NCBI RefSeq assembly: GCF_002288005.1
Contig: NZ_CP016771.1
Location: 248,001 to 312,000 of the forward strand
Length of the DNA stretch: 64,000 nucleotides
Source of the DNA: Candidatus Nanopelagicus hibericus
GTDB lineage: Bacteria; Actinomycetota; Actinomycetes; Nanopelagicales; Nanopelagicaceae
Reading direction: 5' to 3'
In this document: positions 9,613 to 16,743 of the stretch, in pieces
How the letters are laid out: each line of letters opens with the position of its first letter
Position numbering within the stretch: position 1 is the stretch's first letter
Position numbers and translations under genes: made by a program
The notes under the pieces: generated by a model
Told to the model about the DNA's origin: nothing
Databases searched by the model: none
The model's input: only the letters and a program-made list of their open reading frames with translations

Positions 9613-10275
9613 TTATAAACCTAAATTACCAAGTTGGACATTAGTGCCATACATTTTCACAGCTAGTCCTTTACTGCTTAGTGATACTGATTTTACTTTA
9701 AGCCCTTTAGGGGGCGTAAGGCTGCGTTGGCTCTTACTTTTGATCTGAGTCTGAAGATCTGCTGGCAATGATGAAGCGGGAATCTCATTACCGAAAAGTG
9801 AAACACTTTTAAGTTCAAAATAGAGTTGATTATTTGAGTACTTTGGAATCAGACTTGCTTTACCCATTCCACCAGCTCCGGCTGCAACCTGCAAGGTATT
9901 ACCCACAATCTGTGCATCACCGAACTCCGATGCCTTTGCAATAGTTGATACAGGAATTGTGGCAGTTATTTCTAAAGAGCCAATAAGTGTTGGCTTGGAC
10001 TTACTGATATTTCCTGCTGAAATTTTTATTGAAGAATCTGTATTGCTTTCCTTTAAAGGATATTTTTCTATATCGATATTAGCTAACTTGATTGAATCTG
10101 AAGTTATATTACTTGCTATATCAGTTAGTGGAATAGATGCGCTAACCCCAGAAGCATTTGGCATCTCTCGCTTTACGCCTGAAGCAATCTGAGATGAAAT
10201 GTATTTTTCAAGACCAAACACTCCAGCGAAAATGGATAAAACTAGTATTGATGTGGCGATTATTTTTATTTTCAT
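9613..10275 (-). CDS. LmeA-like (DUF2993) exported lipid-binding protein
   Basis: A 220-aa protein with an N-terminal signal anchor (about 3-24, IKIIATSILVLSIFAGVFGLE) followed by a beta-rich region. The ISSQIASGVKREMP segment and the alternating hydrophobic pattern fit the DUF2993 family, whose mycobacterial member LmeA binds phospholipid and matures mannan-type lipoglycans in the periplasm. That role is family knowledge, not shown here. First gene of a probable two-gene operon in the second islet. Confidence 0.65.
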   Translation of the reverse strand: MKIKIIATSILVLSIFAGVFGLEKYISSQIASGVKREMPNASGVSASIPLTDIASNITSDSIKLANIDIEKYPLKESNTDSSIKISAGNISKSKPTLIGSLEITATIPVSTIAKASEFGDAQIVGNTLQVAAGAGGMGKASLIPKYSNNQLYFELKSVSLFGNEIPASSLPADLQTQIKSKSQRSLTPPKGLKVKSVSLSSKGLAVKMYGTNVQLGNLGL

Positions 10276-10472
10276 CAGCGGAACTTAACAGTGCAAACTG
10301 ATAAATTTAATGGATTTGGTGTTAATAGCCTGTGAATTTGGATAGAAAATAATGTCGCCTATATCTGACCTATATCCGTTCAATATCTAGTAAATGTCAG
10401 ACCAATTGACTAATATGGGTGCTAAGTCAAGAAAAAGTAAATATATGAAATGGATGAATGAGGAAAATCAGA

Positions 10473-10492
10473 CGAAACCCTCACCGCCCACA
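10473..10492 (+). repeat. att-like direct repeat, copy 3 (20 bp)
   Basis: CGAAACCCTCACCGCCCACA repeats the last 18 bases of the tRNA plus the first two bases after it, 1,427 bp beyond copy 2. It closes the second islet and lies just upstream of the dioxygenase gene. Being the longest match to the tRNA, it is a good candidate for the original outer attachment site. Confidence 0.85.
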
Positions 10493-10514
10493 TAGAAAAA
10501 TAACAAGGAGCAAA

Positions 10515-11675
10515 ATGAAGCCAGCCAAGATCGCAGATTATGGAATAACTGAAGAGTTTGGTTATTTGCCATCTTATGAACCTGCCCAATCACTTTCTGC
10601 TGGCAATGAGGAGTGGGATCAGTTTGGTAAGGATCTTCCTAAGTTATTAATGAGCACAAACTTTAGAGCAAAGGTTAAAGCACTACCTAAATTTAATATT
10701 GACAAGTTAAAAGGTGATGCTGAGATTCAAAGAGCGATGCTGGTTTTAAGTTATATCGGACAGTCATATCAATGGAGTGAGAACACCCCAGCCACTGTAA
10801 TGCCAGCAAACTTAGCTCTTCCTTGGTATGAGGTTGGTAAGTTAGTAGGACGGCCACCGATTCTTTCTTATCAAAGTTATGCCTCAGATAATTGGCGCCG
10901 CTTTGATAAATCTGGCCCAATTGAGTGCGGCAATATTGGCTTGGCCCAATGTTTCTTAGGCGGGCAAGATGAAGAGTGGTTTATTTTAATTCACATCGAT
11001 ATTGAGAAAAAAGCTGGTAAATCACTTAAAGCAATTGAAGATGCACAGGCTGCTGTAGCTTCAAATGATGCTGATCAGTTAGAGGCATCACTTACAAAAC
11101 TACGTGATGCATTAGCTTCGATGTATCAAGTATTGGGCAGAATGCCAGAAAGATGTGATCCATATATTTACTTCCACCGAGTTCGTCCATATATCTTCGG
11201 TTGGCGCAATAACCCATCATTGCCAGATGGTGTGGTCTATGAAGGAGTGGATGAGTACAAAGGAGTAGGGCAAAAGTTTAGGGGAGAGACCGGAGCGCAG
11301 AGTGCGATTATTCCAGCGATGGATGGTGTCCTTGGAATTGAACATGAGCGAGATGAATTACGTGAGTATTTAATGGAGATGAGAACTTATATGCCACCAA
11401 AGCATGTGGCATTTATCCAAGCGGTAGAAGCTGGTCCATCTGTTCGCAACTTTGTCACAACTACTAAGCGCACATCTTTAACCTCAGTATTTAATGAGTG
11501 TGTTGAGTTAGTAGCTAGTTTTAGAGCAATGCATCTTGAGTATGCCGGCACATATATTCACGCTCAAGCACAAGCAACACCTGGTAATCCATCTGCAGTA
11601 GGAACTGGTGGCACACCATTTATGACCTACCTGCGCAAGCACAGAGATGAGACAAAGAAGCAAACCATCTCTTAA
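10515..11675 (+). CDS. Indoleamine 2,3-dioxygenase family haem protein
   Basis: Haem dioxygenase that in characterised relatives opens the indole ring of tryptophan to N-formylkynurenine. The 386-aa protein shows family blocks YGITEEFGYLP at the N-terminus, FRGETGAQSAIIPAMDGVLGIEH, YMPPKHVAFI and GTGGTPFM near the C-terminus. The proximal haem ligand aligns with H340 (SFRAMHLEY). Start chosen at the ATG at 10515, with AAGGAG 5 nt upstream; a longer in-frame extension to 10458 runs through the att repeat and is unlikely. A kynurenine pathway is not visible in the window. Bacterial members may use other indoles. Confidence 0.85.
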   Translation: MKPAKIADYGITEEFGYLPSYEPAQSLSAGNEEWDQFGKDLPKLLMSTNFRAKVKALPKFNIDKLKGDAEIQRAMLVLSYIGQSYQWSENTPATVMPANLALPWYEVGKLVGRPPILSYQSYASDNWRRFDKSGPIECGNIGLAQCFLGGQDEEWFILIHIDIEKKAGKSLKAIEDAQAAVASNDADQLEASLTKLRDALASMYQVLGRMPERCDPYIYFHRVRPYIFGWRNNPSLPDGVVYEGVDEYKGVGQKFRGETGAQSAIIPAMDGVLGIEHERDELREYLMEMRTYMPPKHVAFIQAVEAGPSVRNFVTTTKRTSLTSVFNECVELVASFRAMHLEYAGTYIHAQAQATPGNPSAVGTGGTPFMTYLRKHRDETKKQTIS

Positions 11676-11700
11676 ATCACCAAGCAGGTACGCTTTGTTA

Positions 11701-12663
11701 ATGCTCACTAGGTTTGCCAAAATCTTTTCTGCCAGCTCATCCCTTACTAAATTAAATGATATTTCAAAGGGTGAGCGGGTTGTAAAAAGTAAAACCCTTC
11801 AGTTCTACTCCGCTAATCGAAATATTGGTAATTATCTACCGGTGCTAGCAATTCATCAGATGTTAGATCAAGAGTTAGATACCTGGAATATCCATAAATC
11901 CCCAGTTGATTGGGAGTTTGTTCATAAAAACTATGATCAGGTAATTGTTGGTGGCGCAGGGTTATTGCACTCAGTCTTTGAAAAGTTTTGGGTTGATCTA
12001 GATAAGAACTGCAAGTTGCCAATCATTATCTGGGGAATTGGGGTGTGCCTACCTGATAATGATTCAGTTAAAGGTGTGCCAAAGGCAGTTGTGCAATCAG
12101 TATTTAATAGAACAACTTTTGCAAATGTAAGGGATGAGTTAACTCGGGATTTTTACGATCTAAAATCTGAGATCTCCATAACCGCCTGTCCCACCTTGGT
12201 CTATGTGGCCAATAAATTTAAGGTGGCACCAAAGAGTGATGTTGGAAAGAGGATCTTGCATAGCTCACATGTGGATTTAGAGCCAACTGGTGCAGCTGGT
12301 GAGATAGAGAGAGTAATCAAAGAGTCAGGTTTTGATTACAACTTTACGGATAATATCGAGAGCACAAAAAATCCATTGAAGAAGAACTTAAAGATGTATC
12401 AAGATTGCGATTATGTAGTTACCACCCGATTACATGGCGCCATCATCGCCTACGCCTTTAATCGACCATATATTGCAATCTCATTTGATCCAAAAATTGC
12501 AGCCTTTAATAAGTTATATCGCGGCGGGATATGTATTACTGAGCTCTCGCAATTACCAACGGCAATAAGAAGTGATCAATTTAAGGTATCTAGGGATTAC
12601 AAAGCCGAGCTTGCAAAGATTAAGCAGTTTGGTGCGCAGATTAAGGCTGCAATCACCAGGTAG
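11701..12663 (+). CDS. Polysaccharide pyruvyl transferase-like protein
   Basis: Resembles the polysaccharide pyruvyl transferase family (PF04230), which adds ketal pyruvate to surface glycans. Visible features are NRNIGNYLPVLAI near the N-terminus, the QVIVGGAGLLHS block, IIWGIGV, and the C-terminal TTRLHGAIIAYAFNRPYIAISFDPK segment typical of the second Rossmann half. From the ATG at 11701 it has 320 aa; the frame is open back to 11647, overlapping the dioxygenase, but no ribosome site supports that. No other glycan genes are adjacent, so acceptor and role are unknown. Confidence 0.75.
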   Translation: MLTRFAKIFSASSSLTKLNDISKGERVVKSKTLQFYSANRNIGNYLPVLAIHQMLDQELDTWNIHKSPVDWEFVHKNYDQVIVGGAGLLHSVFEKFWVDLDKNCKLPIIIWGIGVCLPDNDSVKGVPKAVVQSVFNRTTFANVRDELTRDFYDLKSEISITACPTLVYVANKFKVAPKSDVGKRILHSSHVDLEPTGAAGEIERVIKESGFDYNFTDNIESTKNPLKKNLKMYQDCDYVVTTRLHGAIIAYAFNRPYIAISFDPKIAAFNKLYRGGICITELSQLPTAIRSDQFKVSRDYKAELAKIKQFGAQIKAAITR

Positions 12664-12749
12664 AAAGGGTGGGCAAAGATCAGTAAACTCATCCTTTGTA
12701 ATACAACTAAAAAAGTAAAGATTTAAACAATTAAAACAGGGGGTGCATT

Positions 12750-13475
12750 GTGCAGGCATCTACCGAGCAGCAAGGCCTAATTTTAGAACTTCAGCTCCTA
12801 GATAATGAAATTATGCAGGCAAATACCAAACTTAAATCCTTACCTGAAATAGAACAATTACTTCATATTGAAAAAAGAGTTACCGCCGCCAATGATGAGC
12901 TATCAGTAGTAAAAACGGAATCTGATCAAATTGCACTTGAGCTTCGCCGTGGTGAGGTTGATGTTGAAACTGTTACAGATCGTATTAAAAAAGATGAGGC
13001 CAGATTATCCTCCGGCAATGCCACCCCAAAGGAGTTAGAGCAACTCCAACATGAGGTGGAAACCTTAAAAAAGCGCCAAGAGTCATTGGAGGAGATTGAG
13101 CTAGAGATCATGATTAGAAATGACGCAGTTATTGCTCGTACTAATACTTTAAGTACTGATCTAGCCTCTCTTCAAACCTTAAAGGATGAGATTTCAGGCC
13201 GATTACAAAGTGCAACCGATGAAATAAATAAGGTAATTGCAGATAAAAATACAGCACGTAATGCAGTTGCTGGCAAAATTGAAAAAGCATTGTTAGATCT
13301 TTATGAAAAGATTAGAGGAAATGGTGGTGGAGTTGGCGCTGCAGCCTTAGTTGGTAATAAATGCAACGGCTGTAATCTGGCAATTAACGCAGTTGAGATG
13401 GATCGAATTAAATCCTTAGCCAAAGATGAATTACTTAGATGTGAAGAGTGCCGGCGGATATTGGTAAGAATTTAA
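12750..13475 (+). CDS. C4-type zinc ribbon coiled-coil protein
   Basis: A 241-aa protein: an N-terminal antiparallel coiled coil (about 1-185, rich in E, K, L and Q heptads) followed by a zinc ribbon with two CxxC pairs (KCNGCN... and RCEECRR) at about 203-235. This is the DUF164/CT398-like family, of unclear function but thought to be nucleic-acid associated. A GTG start at 12750 is preceded by AGGGGG. It abuts the RNase HI gene with no gap, an arrangement also known in mycobacteria (Rv2229c-Rv2228c), implying a shared transcript. Confidence 0.9.
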   Translation: MQASTEQQGLILELQLLDNEIMQANTKLKSLPEIEQLLHIEKRVTAANDELSVVKTESDQIALELRRGEVDVETVTDRIKKDEARLSSGNATPKELEQLQHEVETLKKRQESLEEIELEIMIRNDAVIARTNTLSTDLASLQTLKDEISGRLQSATDEINKVIADKNTARNAVAGKIEKALLDLYEKIRGNGGGVGAAALVGNKCNGCNLAINAVEMDRIKSLAKDELLRCEECRRILVRI

Positions 13476-13880
13476 ATGCCAAGACATTTTATAATTACCG
13501 CAGATGGTGGCAGTAGAGGAAATCCAGGCAAAGCAGCCTATGGCGCAGTGGTTTATGAAAATGATCAAATCCTTAAAGAGGTTGGTGCATCAATTGGAAT
13601 TGCTTCAAATAATGTGGCTGAGTATGAAGGTTTAATTGCAGGACTTAAGGCGGCTAATGAGATTGATCCAGCAGCCACAATATTGGTGAAGATGGATTCA
13701 AAGTTAGTTGTTGAGCAGATGAGTGGAAGATGGAAGGTAAAGCATCCAAATATGCAAAAGCTGGCAAAACAAGCCTTTGCTACCCATGATCCAAAACTTG
13801 TCTCATATCAGTGGATTCCCCGCGAGGAGAACTCACATGCAGATTCAATACTTAATGATGTATTAGATAGCGGAATGTAA
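13476..13880 (+). CDS. Ribonuclease HI
   Basis: Degrades the RNA strand of RNA-DNA hybrids. The 134-aa protein keeps all four catalytic acids: D10 (TADGGSRGNPG), E49 (NVAEYEG), D74 (VKMDSKLV) and D123 (NSHADSIL). It is a single-domain form; the mycobacterial relative Rv2228c carries an extra C-terminal phosphatase domain, which is absent here. The ATG directly follows the zinc-ribbon gene's stop codon. rnpB starts 40 bp downstream. Confidence 0.93.
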   Translation: MPRHFIITADGGSRGNPGKAAYGAVVYENDQILKEVGASIGIASNNVAEYEGLIAGLKAANEIDPAATILVKMDSKLVVEQMSGRWKVKHPNMQKLAKQAFATHDPKLVSYQWIPREENSHADSILNDVLDSGM

Positions 13881-13907
13881 GCATTTCCTTCTTAAAAATA
13901 TCTTCGG

Positions 13908-13913
13908 TATCAT
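13908..13913 (+). promoter_or_regulatory. -10 box TATCAT of rnpB
   Basis: TATCAT matches TANNNT and ends 7 nt before the predicted rnpB 5' end at 13921, the correct distance for a transcription start there. No strong -35 box is evident. Confidence 0.5.
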
Positions 13914-13920
13914 TAGCACT

Positions 13921-14272
13921 GAAGAGTCGTCTGGATCATCGCGTTATGAAAATACCGAGGAAAGTCCGGACTCCAAAGAGTGAGGTGATGGCTAACGGCC
14001 ATCCAGGGAAACCTGCGGGATTAGTGCCACAGAAAATAAACCGCCATTAGCAATAATGGTAAGGATGAAACGGTGGTGTAAGAGACCACCAGCATTTACG
14101 GCAACGTATATGGCTAGGTAAACCCCACCTGGAGCAAGACCAGATTGTTGGCATTTGAGAGCTACTCGCTCGAGTCAACGGGTAGGTTGCTTGAATCTGT
14201 AAGCAATTACAGATCTAGATGGATGATGATCTCTCGCAAGAGAACAGGATCCGGCTTATAGGGCGACTCTTC
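13921..14272 (+). ncRNA. rnpB: RNase P RNA, class A
   Basis: Catalytic RNA that matures tRNA 5' ends. The 5' GAAGAGTCG (13921-13929) pairs with CGACTCTTC (14264-14272) as helix P1. Conserved elements are GAGGAAAGTCCGGACTCC (13958 on) in P3/P4, the GAAACCTGCGGG region, CCACAGAAAATAAACCGCC, GGTAAGGATGAAACGGTG, and the 3' element GGATCCGGCTTATAGG that closes P4. The size of about 352 nt fits an actinobacterial class A RNA. A terminator hairpin follows at 14281. Its 3' end is duplicated at 14940-14961. Confidence 0.95.
14250..14271 (+). repeat. Direct repeat, copy 1: 3' end of rnpB
   Basis: The 22 bp starting TCCGGCTTATAGG and ending CGACTCTT match 14940-14961 with one difference (G at 14263, C at 14953). 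This copy is part of the functional rnpB, where it forms P4/P1. Duplication of a stable RNA 3' end suggests insertion of the intervening 690 bp. Confidence 0.8.
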
Positions 14273-14280
14273 TTCCAATT

Positions 14281-14315
14281 AGGTGGGCGTAGGTTAAAAC
14301 TGCGCTCACCTTTCT
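14281..14315 (+). terminator. Intrinsic terminator after rnpB
   Basis: AGGTGGGCG (14281-14289) pairs with CGCTCACCT (14303-14311) over 9 bp including one G-U, with a 13-nt loop, followed by TTCTGC. It starts 9 nt after the mature rnpB 3' end. It lies inside the islet delimited by the rnpB 3'-end repeats, so the terminator itself may have come with the insertion. Confidence 0.65.
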
Positions 14316-14379
14316 GCATATTCGTTGTACAAGTTGTTACATAACCTGTCGCAGATTTAGATGTTTTTATGGGGAATCG

Positions 14380-14399
14380 ATGGGCAGATATGGGCAGAT
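14380..14399 (+). repeat. Two tandem 10-bp units ATGGGCAGAT
   Basis: ATGGGCAGAT occurs twice back to back in the region between the rnpB terminator and the SnoaL-like gene (14316-14467). It could be a regulator site or slippage. Nothing else was recognised in this gap. Confidence 0.4.
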
Positions 14400-14467
14400 T
14401 TTGACTACAAACCACTTCTTGGTGTTTAGTATTGTCGATGATAACTCCTTGAAAGGTACAAAAGCAC

Positions 14468-14929
14468 ATGCTTATTTACAGTTCAATCGTTGAGAAATTG
14501 GTACGTAAAACATTTCTTGCCGTCCAAAATCACAATTATGAAGAAGTGTTAAAGGGTGTGTCCTCTACCAACCTCACCCATCGTTTTGCAGGTCCTAACT
14601 CACTGGGTGGCATCCGACATGACAAAGAAGCTATGAGTCGATGGTTCAAGCGAGTAGGGACTGTGCTGCCAAATCTTAAGTTTGAGGTTACAAGTGTTTT
14701 AGTTCAAGGAGGGCCATGGAACACAACAGTTATTGCCCGATGGGTAGCAACCTGCAATCTTGAAAATGGAGAACCTTACGTAAATCCTGGAATCCATGTA
14801 ATCAAACTGCGCTGGGGCAAGGCATATGACTTCGATGTTTATGAAGATACTTTTGCGGTTACAGCAGGGCTAGAGAAACAAGCAAAGTCGGGTATTGCAG
14901 AAGCTAGTGCTCCCCAAATTGTGAGCTAA
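14468..14929 (+). CDS. SnoaL-like (NTF2 fold) protein
   Basis: A 153-aa single-domain protein with an N-terminal helix (VRKTFLAVQNHNYEEVL), an AMSRWFKRVGTVLPNLKFEV segment and C-terminal beta strands (VIARWVATCNLENG...GIHVIKLRWGK). This pattern fits the SnoaL-like / NTF2-like superfamily, which holds polyketide cyclases, isomerases and many uncharacterised small-molecule-binding proteins. No substrate can be assigned. It is the only gene inside the rnpB-repeat islet. The ATG at 14468 has a GAAAGG-type site upstream. Confidence 0.65.
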   Translation: MLIYSSIVEKLVRKTFLAVQNHNYEEVLKGVSSTNLTHRFAGPNSLGGIRHDKEAMSRWFKRVGTVLPNLKFEVTSVLVQGGPWNTTVIARWVATCNLENGEPYVNPGIHVIKLRWGKAYDFDVYEDTFAVTAGLEKQAKSGIAEASAPQIVS

Positions 14930-14939
14930 TCTGAACTTT

Positions 14940-14961
14940 TCCGGCTTATAGGCCGACTCTT
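14940..14961 (+). repeat. Direct repeat, copy 2: rnpB 3'-end remnant
   Basis: Carries CCGGCTTATAGG then CGACTCTT without the rest of rnpB, 690 bp after copy 1, with one mismatch. It is followed directly by TTACTACAATTAATTA and the YciI-like start codon, with no terminator. A plausible reading is that this is the old rnpB end left behind when the islet brought a replacement end. Confidence 0.8.
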
Positions 14962-14976
14962 TACTACAATTAATTA

Positions 14977-15303
14977 ATGAAATTCATTATCAACGTAATA
15001 GATGATCAATCAAACTCTGGCAGCCCAGCTGAAATGGCTGAGATAAATAAGTTTAATGATCAACTGCGAGTCAATGGTCAATTTATCTTTGCTGGCGGCC
15101 TTGCTGCTCCAGAGAGTGCTGATGTAATCGATAATCGAAATGATGCGAATTTGTCCACTGGGAAACCACTATTTGCTAACAAAGAGAACTTCTCTGGTTT
15201 TTGGTTGATCCAGGCAGAAAGTATTGAAGTGGCGAGAAAGTTAGCATTTGCTGGATCTAAGGCTTGTAATCGTAAGGTTGAGCTTAGGCCGCTTCTTGGT
15301 TAA
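14977..15303 (+). CDS. YciI-like protein
   Basis: A 108-aa protein of the YCII-related family (dimeric alpha+beta, ferredoxin-like fold). It shows MKFIINVIDDQ at the first strand, a helix AEMAEINKFNDQLRVNG, FAGGLAAPESADVI, and FSGFWLIQAESIEVARKLA before a conserved PLLG end. Actinobacterial relatives are often annotated as DGPF-domain proteins of unknown role. The start codon lies 15 nt after the rnpB remnant repeat. Followed closely by a DMT transporter gene (27 nt). Confidence 0.75.
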   Translation: MKFIINVIDDQSNSGSPAEMAEINKFNDQLRVNGQFIFAGGLAAPESADVIDNRNDANLSTGKPLFANKENFSGFWLIQAESIEVARKLAFAGSKACNRKVELRPLLG

Positions 15304-15330
15304 TGTAGACAAAGCCCTTACTATCTTGTA

Positions 15331-16221
15331 ATGGTTAGAGTAAAAACATTTGCACCACTCATATTTGTTTTACTCTGGAGCACAGGGTTTATCGGCGCTA
15401 AGTACATACTTCCATATGCGCAGCCCTTTGTTTTCTTAACTATTAGATACTTCTTCGCCACTCTTGTTTTGGTTTTAATTGCAAAAGCACTAAGAGAGCC
15501 GCTTCGTATTAGTAAGGCGGCAATAAAGCAATCAATGATTGTGGCGCTTTTCTTGCATGTTATTTATATCGGTGGGGTTTTCTATGCAATATTTATTGAT
15601 ATTCCAGCGGGAATTACTGCAGTAATTGTTAGCTTGCAACCAATTTTAGTTTCAGCACTCGCTATTCCGTTACTGGGGGAGAAGCTTTCATACCGCCAGG
15701 TATTTGGGTTAGCACTTGGTTTTATTGGTGTGCTCTTTTTGCTCTCACCAAAGTTATTTGAAGGAGATCTCTCCACCGGCTTTTCAACCTTTGGAATTAT
15801 CTGCTGTGTTCTAGCTCTCCTTGGAACAACTGCTGGTTACTTGCTGCAGAAAAAAGGGGGAGCAGATATTCCATTCTTAGCTGGAACCGCAGTGCAATTC
15901 GCTACCTCAACAGTTATTTTTGCAATTACATCTGTAATCTTTGAGCCACTTAAAGTAAATATCACTTTGGAGTTTGTCTTAGCCTTAAGTTGGATTGTGT
16001 TAGCTCTTTCAATTGGCTCTATATTTTTACTCTTTTACCTACTAAGGCATGACAGTGCCTCATCTGTTTCCAGCCTTTACTACCTGGTCCCACCCCTTGC
16101 TGCGGTGCAGGCCTACTACTTTTTTGATGAACGAATTAAGGGCATTGGTTTAATTGGTATGGCTCTAGCTGCTTTAGGTACTTTAATTGTTACTAAAAAT
16201 TCAAAAACAGCCGGGCATTAA
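15331..16221 (+). CDS. EamA/DMT-family transporter
   Basis: A 296-aa integral membrane protein with about ten predicted helices arranged as two EamA repeats (about 8-135 and 150-288). Typical features are FVLLWSTGFIGAKYILPYAQP at the start and TAVIVSLQPILVSALAIPLLGEKLSYRQVFGLALGFIGV at the end of repeat one. Members export or import metabolites such as amino acids or nucleotides; specificity cannot be read. Its stop codon directly abuts the stop of the opposing GNAT gene. Confidence 0.88.
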   Translation: MVRVKTFAPLIFVLLWSTGFIGAKYILPYAQPFVFLTIRYFFATLVLVLIAKALREPLRISKAAIKQSMIVALFLHVIYIGGVFYAIFIDIPAGITAVIVSLQPILVSALAIPLLGEKLSYRQVFGLALGFIGVLFLLSPKLFEGDLSTGFSTFGIICCVLALLGTTAGYLLQKKGGADIPFLAGTAVQFATSTVIFAITSVIFEPLKVNITLEFVLALSWIVLALSIGSIFLLFYLLRHDSASSVSSLYYLVPPLAAVQAYYFFDERIKGIGLIGMALAALGTLIVTKNSKTAGH

Positions 16222-16665
16222 TTACTGATTTAAGAAGATCTTGTATTGCACACGATCTGTAATGGCAACCTTGTCATAGAGTTTTCGAGCAGTTTCATTA
16301 TCTGGGGCAGTTGTCCAGTAAAGCCGCTTTGATCCTTTAGCAATTGCGATATCTTCAACAGCTTTTATTAGCGCCCTACCAACACCTTTACCCCTCACCT
16401 TTGGGTCGGTGTAGAGATCTTCTAAGTAACAAAAATCCTCAACCTCCCAGGTGTCTGGCCGCCAGATGTAGTGTGTAAAACCCACAACCTTGCCATCAAG
16501 TTCTGCCACGAGGCCATTAATATTAAAATCTGAATGAATACGCTGCCAGGTCAATTCAAACTGCTCATCTGACAATTTTGATTTGTAAAAAACTATGTAC
16601 TCTTTAAATAACTCGAGCCACCTTGTTTTATCAGATAATTCAATTGAACGTATATTAATGCTCAT
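16222..16665 (-). CDS. GNAT-family N-acetyltransferase
   Basis: Acetyl-CoA-dependent N-acetyltransferase of about 147 aa. The acyl-CoA-binding motif A is LEDLYTDPKVRGKGVGRALIKAVEDIA, followed by TAPDNETARKLYDKV (motif B). I chose the ATG at 16665 (MSINIRSIELSD), which matches family N-termini; a start at 16704 would add 13 residues without support. Substrate unknown. Divergent from the NhaA-like gene. Confidence 0.85.
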   Translation of the reverse strand: MSINIRSIELSDKTRWLELFKEYIVFYKSKLSDEQFELTWQRIHSDFNINGLVAELDGKVVGFTHYIWRPDTWEVEDFCYLEDLYTDPKVRGKGVGRALIKAVEDIAIAKGSKRLYWTTAPDNETARKLYDKVAITDRVQYKIFLNQ

Positions 16666-16743
16666 GTATAAATTGTATATCTGATTACAGTGGAACAACT
16701 GCACTTACAGCAGCCGACCAGCTGAATATGCTTAACTACTCTA

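Noticed and set aside
10458-10514. N-terminal extension of the indoleamine dioxygenase gene back to 10458
   Set aside because: It would translate the att repeat into a basic RKIRRNPHRPHRK stretch with no family counterpart, whereas the ATG at 10515 has AAGGAG at the right distance and matches family N-termini.
16666-16743. Frameshifted N-terminus of the NhaA-like gene
   Set aside because: An in-frame stop at 16723 and the divergent GNAT gene leave no room, and no TM1-like sequence was seen in other frames.
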